A model generated the notes under the pieces. That model saw nothing but the letters and a program-made list of their open reading frames with translations. It was not told where the DNA came from and did no database searches. Source: an uncultured Kordia sp. (GTDB lineage Bacteria; Bacteroidota; Bacteroidia; Flavobacteriales; Flavobacteriaceae). From it: 64,000 bases of DNA. Of the stretch, positions 17,060 through 26,170 are shown one piece after another. The DNA is taken from NCBI RefSeq assembly GCF_947489565.1, contig NZ_CANLEA010000004.1, positions 186,001 through 250,000 of the forward strand. Reading direction: 5' to 3'. Positions within the stretch are counted from its first letter, which is position 1. Each line of letters starts with the position of its first letter. The translations under genes were made by a program, and so were the position numbers.

Positions 17060-18898
17060 TTAAAACGGCCAAATTAATGGCACTAATACTAATGATATGA
17101 TAAAGAATATGAGCAATAACGGTGCTCCAACTTTTAAATAATCCATAAACTTATAATCACCTGCCGCCATCACCATTGCATTTGTGGTCGTTCCTACAGG
17201 TGTTAAAAACGCAGTAGATGCACTTATGGCAACTACGATCATAAATGGTTCAGGAGAAATTCCCAACGATTGTGCCGCAAGAATCGCAATTGGCGCCATT
17301 AATACAGCTGTTGCCGAATTGTTTATGGCTTGACTAAATCCTGTAGTCAATAAAAAGATTCCACCTAATAATACAATTGGATGAATGCTTCCCAAGTTTG
17401 CAACTAAACTATTTGCGGCTAGTTCTGCAACGCCTGTTTTTTGCAATGCAATTCCCATCGGAATCATGGCGGCAATCATAATGACGCTAATCCAACTAAT
17501 GCCTTTGTACGCTTTTGCCATTGGCACGCAACCTGTGATTAAGATAACACCTGCGCAAATCATCGCTGCAATAGCACCTGGGACAATTTTAAACACTAAT
17601 AAAGTAATCATTAGCAAAAGCATAGCTAATGAGATGTACGACTTATACGTGAGCTTGTCTACGTTTTTTGCCATACTTTCTGGACTTCCAGAAATTACGA
17701 GGTTTTTATATACATTTTTCAATGCTTCAATACGTTCCCAAGTTCCTCGAATGATAAACGCATCACCCGCCTTAACAGCAACATTTTTGTCTTTTAATGG
17801 TTTATTATTTCGAGAAGCTGCCAAAAGTTGAATTCCAGCTTGCTCTAAATACAATCCCATTGGAATGTTATGTCCAAGAAATAATGATTTTGGTGTGACA
17901 ATCATTTCTGCCATTCCTACTTCTTGATTGATGAATTCTTCTTTTAAATCACCATTGTCATTTTTGAACGGAATAATTCCTAAATGAAATTTTAGAATCA
18001 ATTTATCAATGTCTTCCGTGCTTCCTTTTATCGTGATGATATCATGGTAACGCAACTCTGTATCTGCGGTTGGAAATTCTACAAAACGCTTGATTCCTTT
18101 TAACGGATTTGGAAATCTTCTTCGCAACCGAACTATGGATAAGTTGTTGTTTTTTTCAAAATCCCATTGTCCAATGGTGGTATTTATTAATGGTGACATG
18201 GAACGAATTCGCAAACGATACAAATTATCGCCTACGCTATAGTTTTCAATCCATTGATGCATTTCTGAATCTATGTTGATTGGTTGATTGTCTGTGGTAT
18301 TTTTTGGAAGTAATCTAAATCCAACATAGCGGAAATATAGAATGGAAATGATTAATAACGGAATTCCTATCAAAGCAAATTCGAAGAATGAAAATGCTTC
18401 AAATCCATTTTCGGCTAATGCATTACTGGCAATGATGTTTGGTGGCGTTCCTGTGAGTGTTAGTAATCCTCCTGTGTTTGATCCGAATGCAACAGGCATT
18501 AGTATTTTGGAAGGCACAGTTCCAATACTCCAAGCAGCCGAAACACTGACGGGCAATAAGGTAGCAACAGTTCCTGTGTTACTTACAAATCCTGATAATA
18601 CTCCCGAACCCAAACTGACCAATACTAATAGTTTTGGTACACTTTTTCCTGCCCATTTTACAAATTTCTGTCCTGCTAATGCTGTCCATCCTGTTTGCGA
18701 AAGTCCTTCGCCAATAATGAACAAAGCTGCAATCATAATTACGGTCGGATTGCTAAAACCGCTTAATGTTTCATCTAAATCTAAAATTCCTGTCAAGAAT
18801 AAACTTAACATTGACATGAGCGCAACAATATCTGGTGTAAATTTCCCCCAAACAAAAAGTGCAATGGTGATGATTAATATGATAAGTAGTACAGACAT
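17060..18898 (-). CDS. SLC13/DASS-type anion transporter with two TrkA-C domains
   Basis: The 612-residue inner-membrane transporter has hydrophobic helices in residues 1-200 and 415-612. A soluble middle (about 205-405) holds two RCK_C/TrkA-C-like regulatory domains (GQWDFEKNNNLSIVRLRRR; LGHNIPMGLYLEQAGIQLLAA). The anion-binding SNT signatures occur in both halves (GFVSNTGTVATLLPVS; INNSATAVLMAP). Relatives move sulfate, dicarboxylates or similar anions with sodium. Its place in the nitrite operon, 33 bp after ccsBA, suggests uptake or release of an anion linked to this metabolism; the actual substrate is unknown. Confidence 0.85.
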   Translation of the reverse strand: MSVLLIILIITIALFVWGKFTPDIVALMSMLSLFLTGILDLDETLSGFSNPTVIMIAALFIIGEGLSQTGWTALAGQKFVKWAGKSVPKLLVLVSLGSGVLSGFVSNTGTVATLLPVSVSAAWSIGTVPSKILMPVAFGSNTGGLLTLTGTPPNIIASNALAENGFEAFSFFEFALIGIPLLIISILYFRYVGFRLLPKNTTDNQPINIDSEMHQWIENYSVGDNLYRLRIRSMSPLINTTIGQWDFEKNNNLSIVRLRRRFPNPLKGIKRFVEFPTADTELRYHDIITIKGSTEDIDKLILKFHLGIIPFKNDNGDLKEEFINQEVGMAEMIVTPKSLFLGHNIPMGLYLEQAGIQLLAASRNNKPLKDKNVAVKAGDAFIIRGTWERIEALKNVYKNLVISGSPESMAKNVDKLTYKSYISLAMLLLMITLLVFKIVPGAIAAMICAGVILITGCVPMAKAYKGISWISVIMIAAMIPMGIALQKTGVAELAANSLVANLGSIHPIVLLGGIFLLTTGFSQAINNSATAVLMAPIAILAAQSLGISPEPFMIVVAISASTAFLTPVGTTTNAMVMAAGDYKFMDYLKVGAPLLLIFFIISLVLVPLIWPF

Positions 18899-18931
18899 AT
18901 TGTAATTATTAGTCTATTTGTGTTATACCTT

Positions 18932-21900
18932 TTATGAAAAATTTCGTTTTCGAATATATGCTAACAAACTTACCAAAACCACTATGATAATTAATACATA
19001 AATAAATGTTGGAATTGGTAATGGATCGCCCGCAGCATAACTGTGCAATCCAGATAAGTAATAGTTTACTCCAAATGAGGTCATAATGATAGACCCGAAA
19101 GCAAATACACTTGCCGTATTTAATACATACCTGCTTTTTAACGCTGGAATGAATCGTAAATGTAATACAATCGCATAGACTATAATACTGATTAAAGCCC
19201 ATGTTTCTTTTGGATCCCAAGCCCAATAACGTCCCCAAGATTCGTTTGCCCAAATTCCGCCTAAAAAAGTTCCAACGGTTAATACAAACAAACCAATAGT
19301 CATGGAAATTTCATTGATATAACTTAATTCCTTGATGCGAATATTGATGACTTTTTTTGTTTTTTCTGTTCTGATAATAATCAGAAGTAACGCCATAAAA
19401 CCTAGAATTCCAGATAATGCGAGTGGCGCATAACTACTTACAATGGTTGCTACGTGCACTTTTAGCCAAAAAGACTTTAATACAGGCATTAAATTCGTGA
19501 TTTCTGGACTTAGCCAATCTAGATAACTCACAAATAGTAAGGCTCCTGAAAATAAGGTTGCTAAGGGCAATGAGAAGTCAGATTTTCGGAACGTCATTAA
19601 ACCACAGAGCATTAACACCCACGCGACAAAAACGAGCATTTCATATCCGTTACTCCACGGTGCATGTTGTGCCACATACCAACGTAGAATGATGTTTCCT
19701 GTGAATAGAATAAAACTGAGCAATGTGACAATAATGCACACATTCCAGATGATTTCTATGATTTTCTTTTGTGTAAATATTTTTATGATAGATAGTACAA
19801 GTAATATCGCGCCAAGCGTAAAAAAGACTTGAAATAACCAAAAGTTAAGATTCAGTTGATTGTACCATAATTCCGCTTCTACACGTTTGCGACTTGGAAT
19901 GATTTCTTTTCCCAATACATCTTGAAACGTTTTGATGTACGCTAATTTATCACTGGCTTCAACCCACTTTTTTTCGTTTACATCTTTGTAATAATTAGGT
20001 ATAATTTGTTGAGCAAACTTTCCATCTTCTTCAGGGAAATCTTGAAAATGATGTGTATGACTGTGCCATTTGTTGTTTTCATCATTGCTATTAGGAAATA
20101 CTTTTAGATAGTTCCCAGAAAAGACATTGTATAGAATATTGAAACGTTCGTCAACTTTTATAACTTCTTTGTCAAATTCGCTCCGTTCCGCAGGTTTTTT
20201 CTTGTTTGCTGTTTCTACAACTTTTTCTAAGATGTAATTTCCTTTTTCGTCTAATAAATCAACAAACGAAACCAAACCATCTTCACTTATTTTTAAGGTT
20301 GAAAATAACTCGCCTCCTTTTATTGGATCAACTTTTATCAGCGGAATAAACTGCCACACATTTGAAGCAGATTGCATTGCTAAGAATGCTTGATCGGCAG
20401 TTAAACGAATACTTTCTCCATTTTTTGTAAACTTGAAATATGGCTTTCGCGATAGTTTCCGTAAAAATTCAGAAGCTAGTGTGTTGAGTGGTTTTATACG
20501 TCCATCCAAATCCTGTACCATTAAACGTCCAAATAGTTCTGCATGTTGCGGATCTACACGTTGACTTTTGATGGTTTGAATGGTAATTTCTGGACGTTCA
20601 TTCTGTGCATTACTTGTTTGTGATAGTGTAAATAGTAGCAATAACGCCGTTAGACTTTTTAGCTTTTTTAATTTTTTATTGATGAGTGTGAAACGTGATG
20701 TTTTTCCAAAGAGTGTAAAAAACATTCCGATCATCATTAAAAAGTAGCCCAAATATGTAACATTTGTCCCAATAGTATCATAGTTTACCGCCAACACCGT
20801 TCCGAGTTCATCGGTATCATAACTTGCTTGAAAGAAACGATATCCTTTATAATCTAACACATTGTTCATGTAAATACGATGCGGCATTTCTGTGTCATTG
20901 TCTAACACTTTTACTTCACTCGCATACGCTGACGGACTTGTAGAACCTGGATAACGTTCCAATTGAAAATCGTCTAAATGAATTGAAAATGGTGTCATAA
21001 CAGGTTCCGCGCCATAGGAAAGTGAAACTGTTATATCATCAATTTTTGTATCGTGCTGCGTTGGTAAAAAACCTTGTCTGTATAGTAAACGAACTTCTTC
21101 TTGCTTATCATTCATTGACAGATTTACAATAAGTACATCATCTTTTAGTTCGTCATTATCTTTTGGTTTTTCAGATTCGCTGATAAGTACAATTTCCGCT
21201 TTTGGAAAATATGCCAATGGCACAAAAGAAGCATCTCCATCTCGGTACAATGTTCGTAGACTCATAGAATGCAAACTATCTTTTTTGATTGTACTTGCCG
21301 TTTCTGTAGCCATGATAAACGAACTTAAGTTTCTTGGTGAAAGAATGCTTAGTTCGCCATCTTTTTCAATAATATTAATGACGCCAGGTTGATTGACTTC
21401 AAAACCTATTTTGTGTTGATGTTGTCCAATACTTTCAATTTCTCCTTTTTCTAGGAATATGTTTTCACGTCCATTTCCCGCAGAAACCACCATTTGAATC
21501 AGTGGTTTTCCGTTTTCAGTATTTTCTTCTATTTCGGGAACTGCATCTGCAACAAATTCGTTGTAAGATACGGTTACAGGTTTTCCTTTAAAATCCGTTG
21601 TAACGGTAAAATCATTATTGCTAACAGGTGTAAAGTTTAGCTTTTTGCGAACGGTTTTTGTAGTATTTCCATCAGTTATATGTATATGAAGATAGTTTCT
21701 ATCAGAGATAATTGTATTGGACGAACTTCCTTCTCTAATTCGCATGATTCCGCCATAGGAAGTATAACGTGTAATTGCTGCACCTAATAGAATTACAATA
21801 AACGCCAAATGAAACATGAGTAATGGCCATTTGTTCCATCTCCATAGTTTGTATTTGTAAATATTCATGATAAAACAAATTCCCAAACCTAGCATGACCA

Positions 21901-22054
21901 ATTCAAACCACCATGCATCATAAATTAGTTGCCAAGCAGTTGCTGTTCCAAAATCATTTTCTACAAAGGTGGCAACTGCCATTGCTACTGCAAAAGTAAA
22001 GAGTAATAAAACAGCTAATATTGGGGAAGCCAAAAAGCGGTAAAGTCTATTCAT
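18932..22054 (-). CDS. ccsBA: CcsBA: fused cytochrome c maturation (System II) protein
   Basis: The 1040-residue membrane protein fuses ResB/CcsB (N-terminal helices and a large periplasmic region to about 440) with CcsA/ResC (helices from about 745 to 1030). It exports haem and attaches it to CxxCH motifs of c-type cytochromes. The haem-handling WWD segment is visible as NESWGRYWAWDPKETWAL (about 937-954). A large periplasmic region links the two parts, as in other Bacteroidota fusions. It lies between nrfA and the SLC13 gene, so it is probably dedicated to, or coexpressed with, the multihaem NrfHA complex. A hairpin in the 74-bp gap before it may reduce its expression relative to nrfA. Confidence 0.94.
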   Translation of the reverse strand: MNRLYRFLASPILAVLLLFTFAVAMAVATFVENDFGTATAWQLIYDAWWFELVMLGLGICFIMNIYKYKLWRWNKWPLLMFHLAFIVILLGAAITRYTSYGGIMRIREGSSSNTIISDRNYLHIHITDGNTTKTVRKKLNFTPVSNNDFTVTTDFKGKPVTVSYNEFVADAVPEIEENTENGKPLIQMVVSAGNGRENIFLEKGEIESIGQHQHKIGFEVNQPGVINIIEKDGELSILSPRNLSSFIMATETASTIKKDSLHSMSLRTLYRDGDASFVPLAYFPKAEIVLISESEKPKDNDELKDDVLIVNLSMNDKQEEVRLLYRQGFLPTQHDTKIDDITVSLSYGAEPVMTPFSIHLDDFQLERYPGSTSPSAYASEVKVLDNDTEMPHRIYMNNVLDYKGYRFFQASYDTDELGTVLAVNYDTIGTNVTYLGYFLMMIGMFFTLFGKTSRFTLINKKLKKLKSLTALLLLFTLSQTSNAQNERPEITIQTIKSQRVDPQHAELFGRLMVQDLDGRIKPLNTLASEFLRKLSRKPYFKFTKNGESIRLTADQAFLAMQSASNVWQFIPLIKVDPIKGGELFSTLKISEDGLVSFVDLLDEKGNYILEKVVETANKKKPAERSEFDKEVIKVDERFNILYNVFSGNYLKVFPNSNDENNKWHSHTHHFQDFPEEDGKFAQQIIPNYYKDVNEKKWVEASDKLAYIKTFQDVLGKEIIPSRKRVEAELWYNQLNLNFWLFQVFFTLGAILLVLSIIKIFTQKKIIEIIWNVCIIVTLLSFILFTGNIILRWYVAQHAPWSNGYEMLVFVAWVLMLCGLMTFRKSDFSLPLATLFSGALLFVSYLDWLSPEITNLMPVLKSFWLKVHVATIVSSYAPLALSGILGFMALLLIIIRTEKTKKVINIRIKELSYINEISMTIGLFVLTVGTFLGGIWANESWGRYWAWDPKETWALISIIVYAIVLHLRFIPALKSRYVLNTASVFAFGSIIMTSFGVNYYLSGLHSYAAGDPLPIPTFIYVLIIIVVLVSLLAYIRKRNFS

Positions 22055-22073
22055 TAGATGGTTTTATAAACAT

Positions 22074-22109
22074 AAAGATACCTTGCCTATTTGCATAGAA
22101 GGTATCTTT
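22074..22109 (-). terminator. intercistronic hairpin between nrfA and ccsBA
   Basis: An 11-bp perfect stem (aaagatacctt / aaggtatcttt) with a 14-nt loop lies in the only sizeable gap of the operon. On the coding strand it is followed by a weak T-rich stretch (ATGTTTAT), so it could be a partial terminator or an mRNA-stabilising 3' end for nrfHA, giving fewer ccsBA transcripts. Confidence 0.55.
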
Positions 22110-22128
22110 TATATATGTGATTTTATTA

Positions 22129-23631
22129 TTATTTTTCTGTAGAAGTTACGGCTTTTTTAGTTTCGTATGTTGCTTCACGTGCTTTTGCTTCTTCTAACCA
22201 TTTTGGCAATAGGTTTTGTTTGAATGCTTCTTTTTCTGCACGCAGTTTTTCCATATCTAAACCAATAAATTCTTGTGCTTTTTCTTTTGTTGAAATGTCT
22301 GGCATTGCAATAGCTTCATTGTGTCCTAAAGTAGCCAACATTCGGGCTAGTTTAACACGCGCTTCTTGTGCAATCACCAATCCGCTACCTATAACTCTAG
22401 CAGTTTCCACAGGTGAATGGAAAGAAGCTCCGTGTGAAGCTGCTGAATAATCCCAACGCCATTGTGCATGACGAATGTCTGTTAGAATTGGTTTCATTTG
22501 TGCTTCTGTAGCGCCTAAATCCCAGCATTTTTTTGCTTCTAAATGTGCTTTTACTAGAAGTCCTTCTAGTTTTAACCTGTTTTCAGAAGCTTTTCGTTGT
22601 CTTTGATATACATTTTCGATCAGCTTGTCAGATTCTTCTCTATGACATACTTGACATGCATTTGAGGTATTGTTTAAAGGTGATTGTATGTGATGATCTG
22701 TAAATTTTTGTCCGCCTTCACTTTTGTACGGCATGTGACAATCGGCACATGATACACCACGATCGGCATGAACTCCCGTTACAAATGTTTCATATCCTGG
22801 ATGCTGCGCTTTTAACATTGGAGTTTTACTCAGTTTGTGAGTCCAATCTGAGAATTCAATATTATCATAATAATCTTCCATGGCTTCTACACTCATACCA
22901 TCTTTCCAAGGAAATTTTAAATACGGAACACCTTCTTTTCCTGGTATTTTTTTATCAAAGTAATATTCTACATGACATTGCGCACAAACCAACGAACGCA
23001 TTTCATTATGTGTTGCTTGATTGATGTCTTTTCCCATCGCATCAAACGCTTCTACCAACGCTGGTCTGGTAATACGGAGTTTCATACTATTAGGATCATG
23101 ACAATCGGCACAACCAATTGGGTTTACAATTTCTGCTCCTTTGTCTGCCCATTTTCCGCTGTAAAATTCAGCTATTCCAATTTCATTCATTAAACGAGGC
23201 ACATCAGGACTTTTACAGGTCCAACATGTTGCTGGCATTGGTCCGTCACCATCACCTTTTGGTCCGCCTGTTCGCAAGGTATTGTGAATGTCTTCGATTG
23301 CATACGAGTGACCTCTACCTTGATTGTAATCTTTAGAAAAACCATATCCTGCAAACAGAATGACCAAATTTGGATCTTCTTCTAAAACATCTCGCATTCG
23401 TGCGCCACCTTGATAAGATACAAAGGTGGTATCTTTCGTTTGCAATGAAGATTGATATTCTAAGGGAAAATTTTCTCCCCATACTTCATTTCGTGGTTCG
23501 TTTTCAGATATTTCTACTTGCGGAACATATTTGTATTTTGCTTCAGATTTTCTATTGATAATGCTTGAAGCTAATAGTCCTAATAAAAAGACCGCAATAA
23601 TGGTTATGACAAATAGTAATTTGTTCTTCAT
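22129..23631 (-). CDS. nrfA: cytochrome c nitrite reductase, catalytic subunit NrfA
   Basis: This 500-residue pentahaem enzyme reduces nitrite to ammonium with six electrons in the periplasm. The active-site haem has the diagnostic CWTCK motif (136-140) with Lys as ligand. Four CxxCH motifs follow: CADCH (174-178), CAQCH (216-220), CADCH (295-299) and CQVCH (326-330). The N-terminus is an uncleaved-looking signal/anchor helix (5-25). Length and spacing are standard. The gene starts 11 bp after nrfH, and ccsBA follows 74 bp downstream. Confidence 0.97.
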   Translation of the reverse strand: MKNKLLFVITIIAVFLLGLLASSIINRKSEAKYKYVPQVEISENEPRNEVWGENFPLEYQSSLQTKDTTFVSYQGGARMRDVLEEDPNLVILFAGYGFSKDYNQGRGHSYAIEDIHNTLRTGGPKGDGDGPMPATCWTCKSPDVPRLMNEIGIAEFYSGKWADKGAEIVNPIGCADCHDPNSMKLRITRPALVEAFDAMGKDINQATHNEMRSLVCAQCHVEYYFDKKIPGKEGVPYLKFPWKDGMSVEAMEDYYDNIEFSDWTHKLSKTPMLKAQHPGYETFVTGVHADRGVSCADCHMPYKSEGGQKFTDHHIQSPLNNTSNACQVCHREESDKLIENVYQRQRKASENRLKLEGLLVKAHLEAKKCWDLGATEAQMKPILTDIRHAQWRWDYSAASHGASFHSPVETARVIGSGLVIAQEARVKLARMLATLGHNEAIAMPDISTKEKAQEFIGLDMEKLRAEKEAFKQNLLPKWLEEAKAREATYETKKAVTSTEK

Positions 23632-23642
23632 AATACTATGAT

Positions 23643-24239
23643 TTACTCTTCATTTATTTTTTTTGCTAACCAATCAGGAATTACTGCTTCTTCTTGATCT
23701 GTTGGTAAAGGCGCTAGATTTGTTTTTATGGTTAGAATACCATGTAGTTTTCCGTGTGGAACTTGTTTATGACAACTCCAACATTGACGTCCTGTTCTAT
23801 TTTCTCTGTGATTGTCTAACCAACCATCGTATTTTGTTTGTGTTACTTGTTGTATATGACAGCGAATACAGTTTTGTTGTACAACTTCTTGTGATGCTTC
23901 TTTCATGTGAATTACATCGGGTTCTGTACGCGATGTAAATACATAGGAATGATACAATCCATCTTTTGCTTTGAAATAGTATTTGTTGAATACATTGTTG
24001 TGCGGAACATGACAATCATTACAGTTTGCCCATTCGCGATGCGAACTGTGCATCCAACTATTATATACAGGTGTCATTACATGACAATTAACACATGCTT
24101 GCGGATCATCTGATAAATACGAAGTCAATTCTGCTTCTTTTGCTATAAACGCTCCCATACCTATGAAAACAGCTATGAAAAACCAAGCGGCTTGTCTCCA
24201 TTTAGGATTTTTGGGTAATATGTTGAATTTGAATTTCAA
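23643..24239 (-). CDS. nrfH: NrfH, membrane tetrahaem quinol dehydrogenase subunit
   Basis: The 198-residue NapC/NirT-family cytochrome has one N-terminal membrane helix (about 14-33). Its four haem motifs are CVNCH (49-53), CNDCH (73-77), CIRCH (124-128) and CWSCH (153-157). It takes electrons from menaquinol and passes them to NrfA. It starts 2 bp after the porin-like gene and is followed by nrfA after 11 bp, so the order is the classic nrfHA. Confidence 0.96.
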   Translation of the reverse strand: MKFKFNILPKNPKWRQAAWFFIAVFIGMGAFIAKEAELTSYLSDDPQACVNCHVMTPVYNSWMHSSHREWANCNDCHVPHNNVFNKYYFKAKDGLYHSYVFTSRTEPDVIHMKEASQEVVQQNCIRCHIQQVTQTKYDGWLDNHRENRTGRQCWSCHKQVPHGKLHGILTIKTNLAPLPTDQEEAVIPDWLAKKINEE

Positions 24240-24241
24240 AT

Positions 24242-25516
24242 TTATTTTTTTGCGCTGTTAAATAGTTTTGGTGTTATTTTTAATTGAACCCAAGCCCAAT
24301 TATTTACATTGTCATTTGGTCTTCCACCTTTAATCAAACTCATACTGTCTGATGCAAATAAGTGTGAATAACCAATGTTTAGATTTATGAATTTATAGAC
24401 CTTCTTCGAAAATACGATATCAATCTCAGTTCCTAAGTAACTATCTGCATTATTTGTCAAATCTGCATTCGCTGCAAAATAATGCGCCTTTGCAAGCAAT
24501 GTCGATGTTGGACTTGTTTTGAATACCGCTTTTGCATACAAATCATTTAATCCAACATTATTGGCATGATTCCCTACATAGAAATAATCCATGTATCCGT
24601 TGAATTTATGATTGGTTCCATATAATGGAAAGAACGATTTGTTTTTACTATCACCATTTTGATTGGTTCCGCTTAACATTTCAAAACCTAGTCCAAATAG
24701 TGTATTTTTTGGCTTGTAGATGGCTTCTAAAGAAACTTGATACGCGCTTAAATCGGTCGTAGCCGTTGCTTTACCAAATTGATAATAGGCTGAACCATTA
24801 AATTTTATAGTATTTACTGGAAATGAAAAGTAGGAACCTGTCGTTTGTCTGTAAAACACGCCATCTGGTTCATCATTGTTGACACCTTTAAATTTCTGGA
24901 AACCTGTATTTAAGAATAGAAAACTTGCGGATAGTTTTTGCCAATCTTTCTTTAGATAAGCATATTGCATTGCTTTGTATGTAAATGCGCCTTGCAATGA
25001 AAAAGTTGTTCCTGTTTGATTTTGTGATTCTTGACTAAACGCAAAACCAATATCTGCTTTGAATGTGTTTTTAGTGTATTTTAATAATGCTGCATCATGA
25101 AAACGACCTTGCATTGCCCAATCTAATCCTCCAAATATGCGTTGATCGTCGTACGAAATGACTTGCCTTCCTAGTTTTGTTGCCCAATTTTCATCAAATT
25201 GATATTCGATCCAAGCATTAAATAAGGAAAAAGAATTGTTGCTATCTGTGGCGTCAATTTGCCGAGTATCTCCCCAAACACTTACATCTTGAAAACTCAA
25301 CATTACTTTGAGTTTTTCCATCTTGTAATTCATATTTAAACGTGATCGCTGTACGACAAATGCTGCGGGATCAGCATCATCAGGAAATAGATTTCCAAAT
25401 CCGTGTCTGTATTCAAATCGGGATCTTATGTCTGCGTCAACTTCTAATTGTGCATGAACATTCAATAAACAAAGAAAAATACCGATAATACAGATTCTTT
25501 TGAATCGTATTTGCAT
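24242..25516 (-). CDS. outer-membrane porin-like barrel (alginate_exp type)
   Basis: The 424-residue protein has a signal peptide (cleavage near VHAQ). A barrel fold follows with the opening typical of the alginate-export domain family: ADIRSRFEYRHGFG, then RSRLNMNYKMEKLKVMLSFQD and WATKLGRQVISYDDQRIFGG. In Bacteroidota, members next to nrfHA are not alginate exporters in any proven sense; a general anion or nitrite pore is plausible. It is the first gene of the seven-gene operon, with 2 bp to nrfH. Confidence 0.8.
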   Translation of the reverse strand: MQIRFKRICIIGIFLCLLNVHAQLEVDADIRSRFEYRHGFGNLFPDDADPAAFVVQRSRLNMNYKMEKLKVMLSFQDVSVWGDTRQIDATDSNNSFSLFNAWIEYQFDENWATKLGRQVISYDDQRIFGGLDWAMQGRFHDAALLKYTKNTFKADIGFAFSQESQNQTGTTFSLQGAFTYKAMQYAYLKKDWQKLSASFLFLNTGFQKFKGVNNDEPDGVFYRQTTGSYFSFPVNTIKFNGSAYYQFGKATATTDLSAYQVSLEAIYKPKNTLFGLGFEMLSGTNQNGDSKNKSFFPLYGTNHKFNGYMDYFYVGNHANNVGLNDLYAKAVFKTSPTSTLLAKAHYFAANADLTNNADSYLGTEIDIVFSKKVYKFINLNIGYSHLFASDSMSLIKGGRPNDNVNNWAWVQLKITPKLFNSAKK

Positions 25517-26061
25517 TGATTGGTTATGGTATGGTTATTAAGTAAATATACAGTGTAAAAACTTGAATTGCAAATTGTTTATTTTAAGATAATTTAGATT
25601 TAATAATTCGTGTCTTTTATCTGTAGCCTGTTTTTTTTAGATAAATTATACCCTTGAATTGCTATATTTGATTGAACATAAATAAGGAGAATTTTTATAT
25701 CCACAGATTTTAAAAATTAATTTTGTAAAAAAGAAATTACAAATAATTTGGGTTTCAATACTAGGTAAGAGAAAGAAAAGATTTGTATGCTTTGATGTTT
25801 ACGAAAGTGAAAACTAATATATTCCTTGTTGTGAATTCGTTTGTGTAAATAGTTGAATTATATTCTAAAAATTCATTTAATATATTTTTAGGGGAAATAC
25901 ACTACTAACAATAACGCAAAGCGATACGTATATTAAAAACACTAGGAGCACCATTTTGGGGTATCAAAAAGGGTCGAAAAGGATGGAAAAGGATAGTTTT
26001 GGAAAATCCTGAAAAACGTAACAAATTGTTAATCAATAAAATAACGCTCCGAGATTGTGTG
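25517..26061. other. non-coding region upstream of the nrf operon, up to att core 2
   Basis: No gene was found. The operon promoter must lie near 25520-25620 reading left, but I see no convincing -7/-33 pair or FNR-like palindrome. At 25955-26010 there is a G-rich stretch on the plus strand with repeated aaaagg (cgaaaaggatggaaaagg) about 60-80 bp from the att core. These short direct repeats are candidate arm-type binding sites for integrase B. Confidence 0.4.
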
Positions 26062-26104
26062 TTCATAACCCGGAGGTCTCGGGTTCAATTCCCGATCTCG
26101 CTAC
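26062..26104 (+). repeat. att core 2: second identical tRNA 3' fragment
   Basis: The 43 bp are identical to 4422-4464: anticodon loop with CAU, variable loop, T arm and 3' acceptor strand of an initiator-like tRNA. The left flank (acgctccgagattgtgtg) again cannot form a tRNA 5' half. It lies 66 bp upstream of the integrase B start codon. Two copies in the same orientation 21,640 bp apart are direct repeats and could recombine. Confidence 0.85.
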
Positions 26105-26137
26105 AAAGACAAAAAACTATGTTTTGTCAACGTTTAT

Positions 26138-26170
26138 AAGGTTTTCCATCATTTGGAAAACCTTTTTTTT
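26138..26170 (+). terminator. terminator hairpin overlapping the integrase B leader
   Basis: A 10-bp perfect stem (aaggttttcc / ggaaaacctt) with a 7-nt loop is followed by six T. It ends immediately before the ATG at 26171. It would stop read-through from the att site into the integrase, and might also sequester the translation start. Confidence 0.75.

Noticed and set aside
22972-23336. Plus-strand frames opposite nrfA
   Set aside because: They are shadows of the haem-binding coding sequence on the minus strand.
25640-25700. Promoter with TATATTTG -7 element reading right
   Set aside because: The -7 match is good but no -33 partner at the right distance and no downstream gene before the att core; it would point away from the nrf operon.
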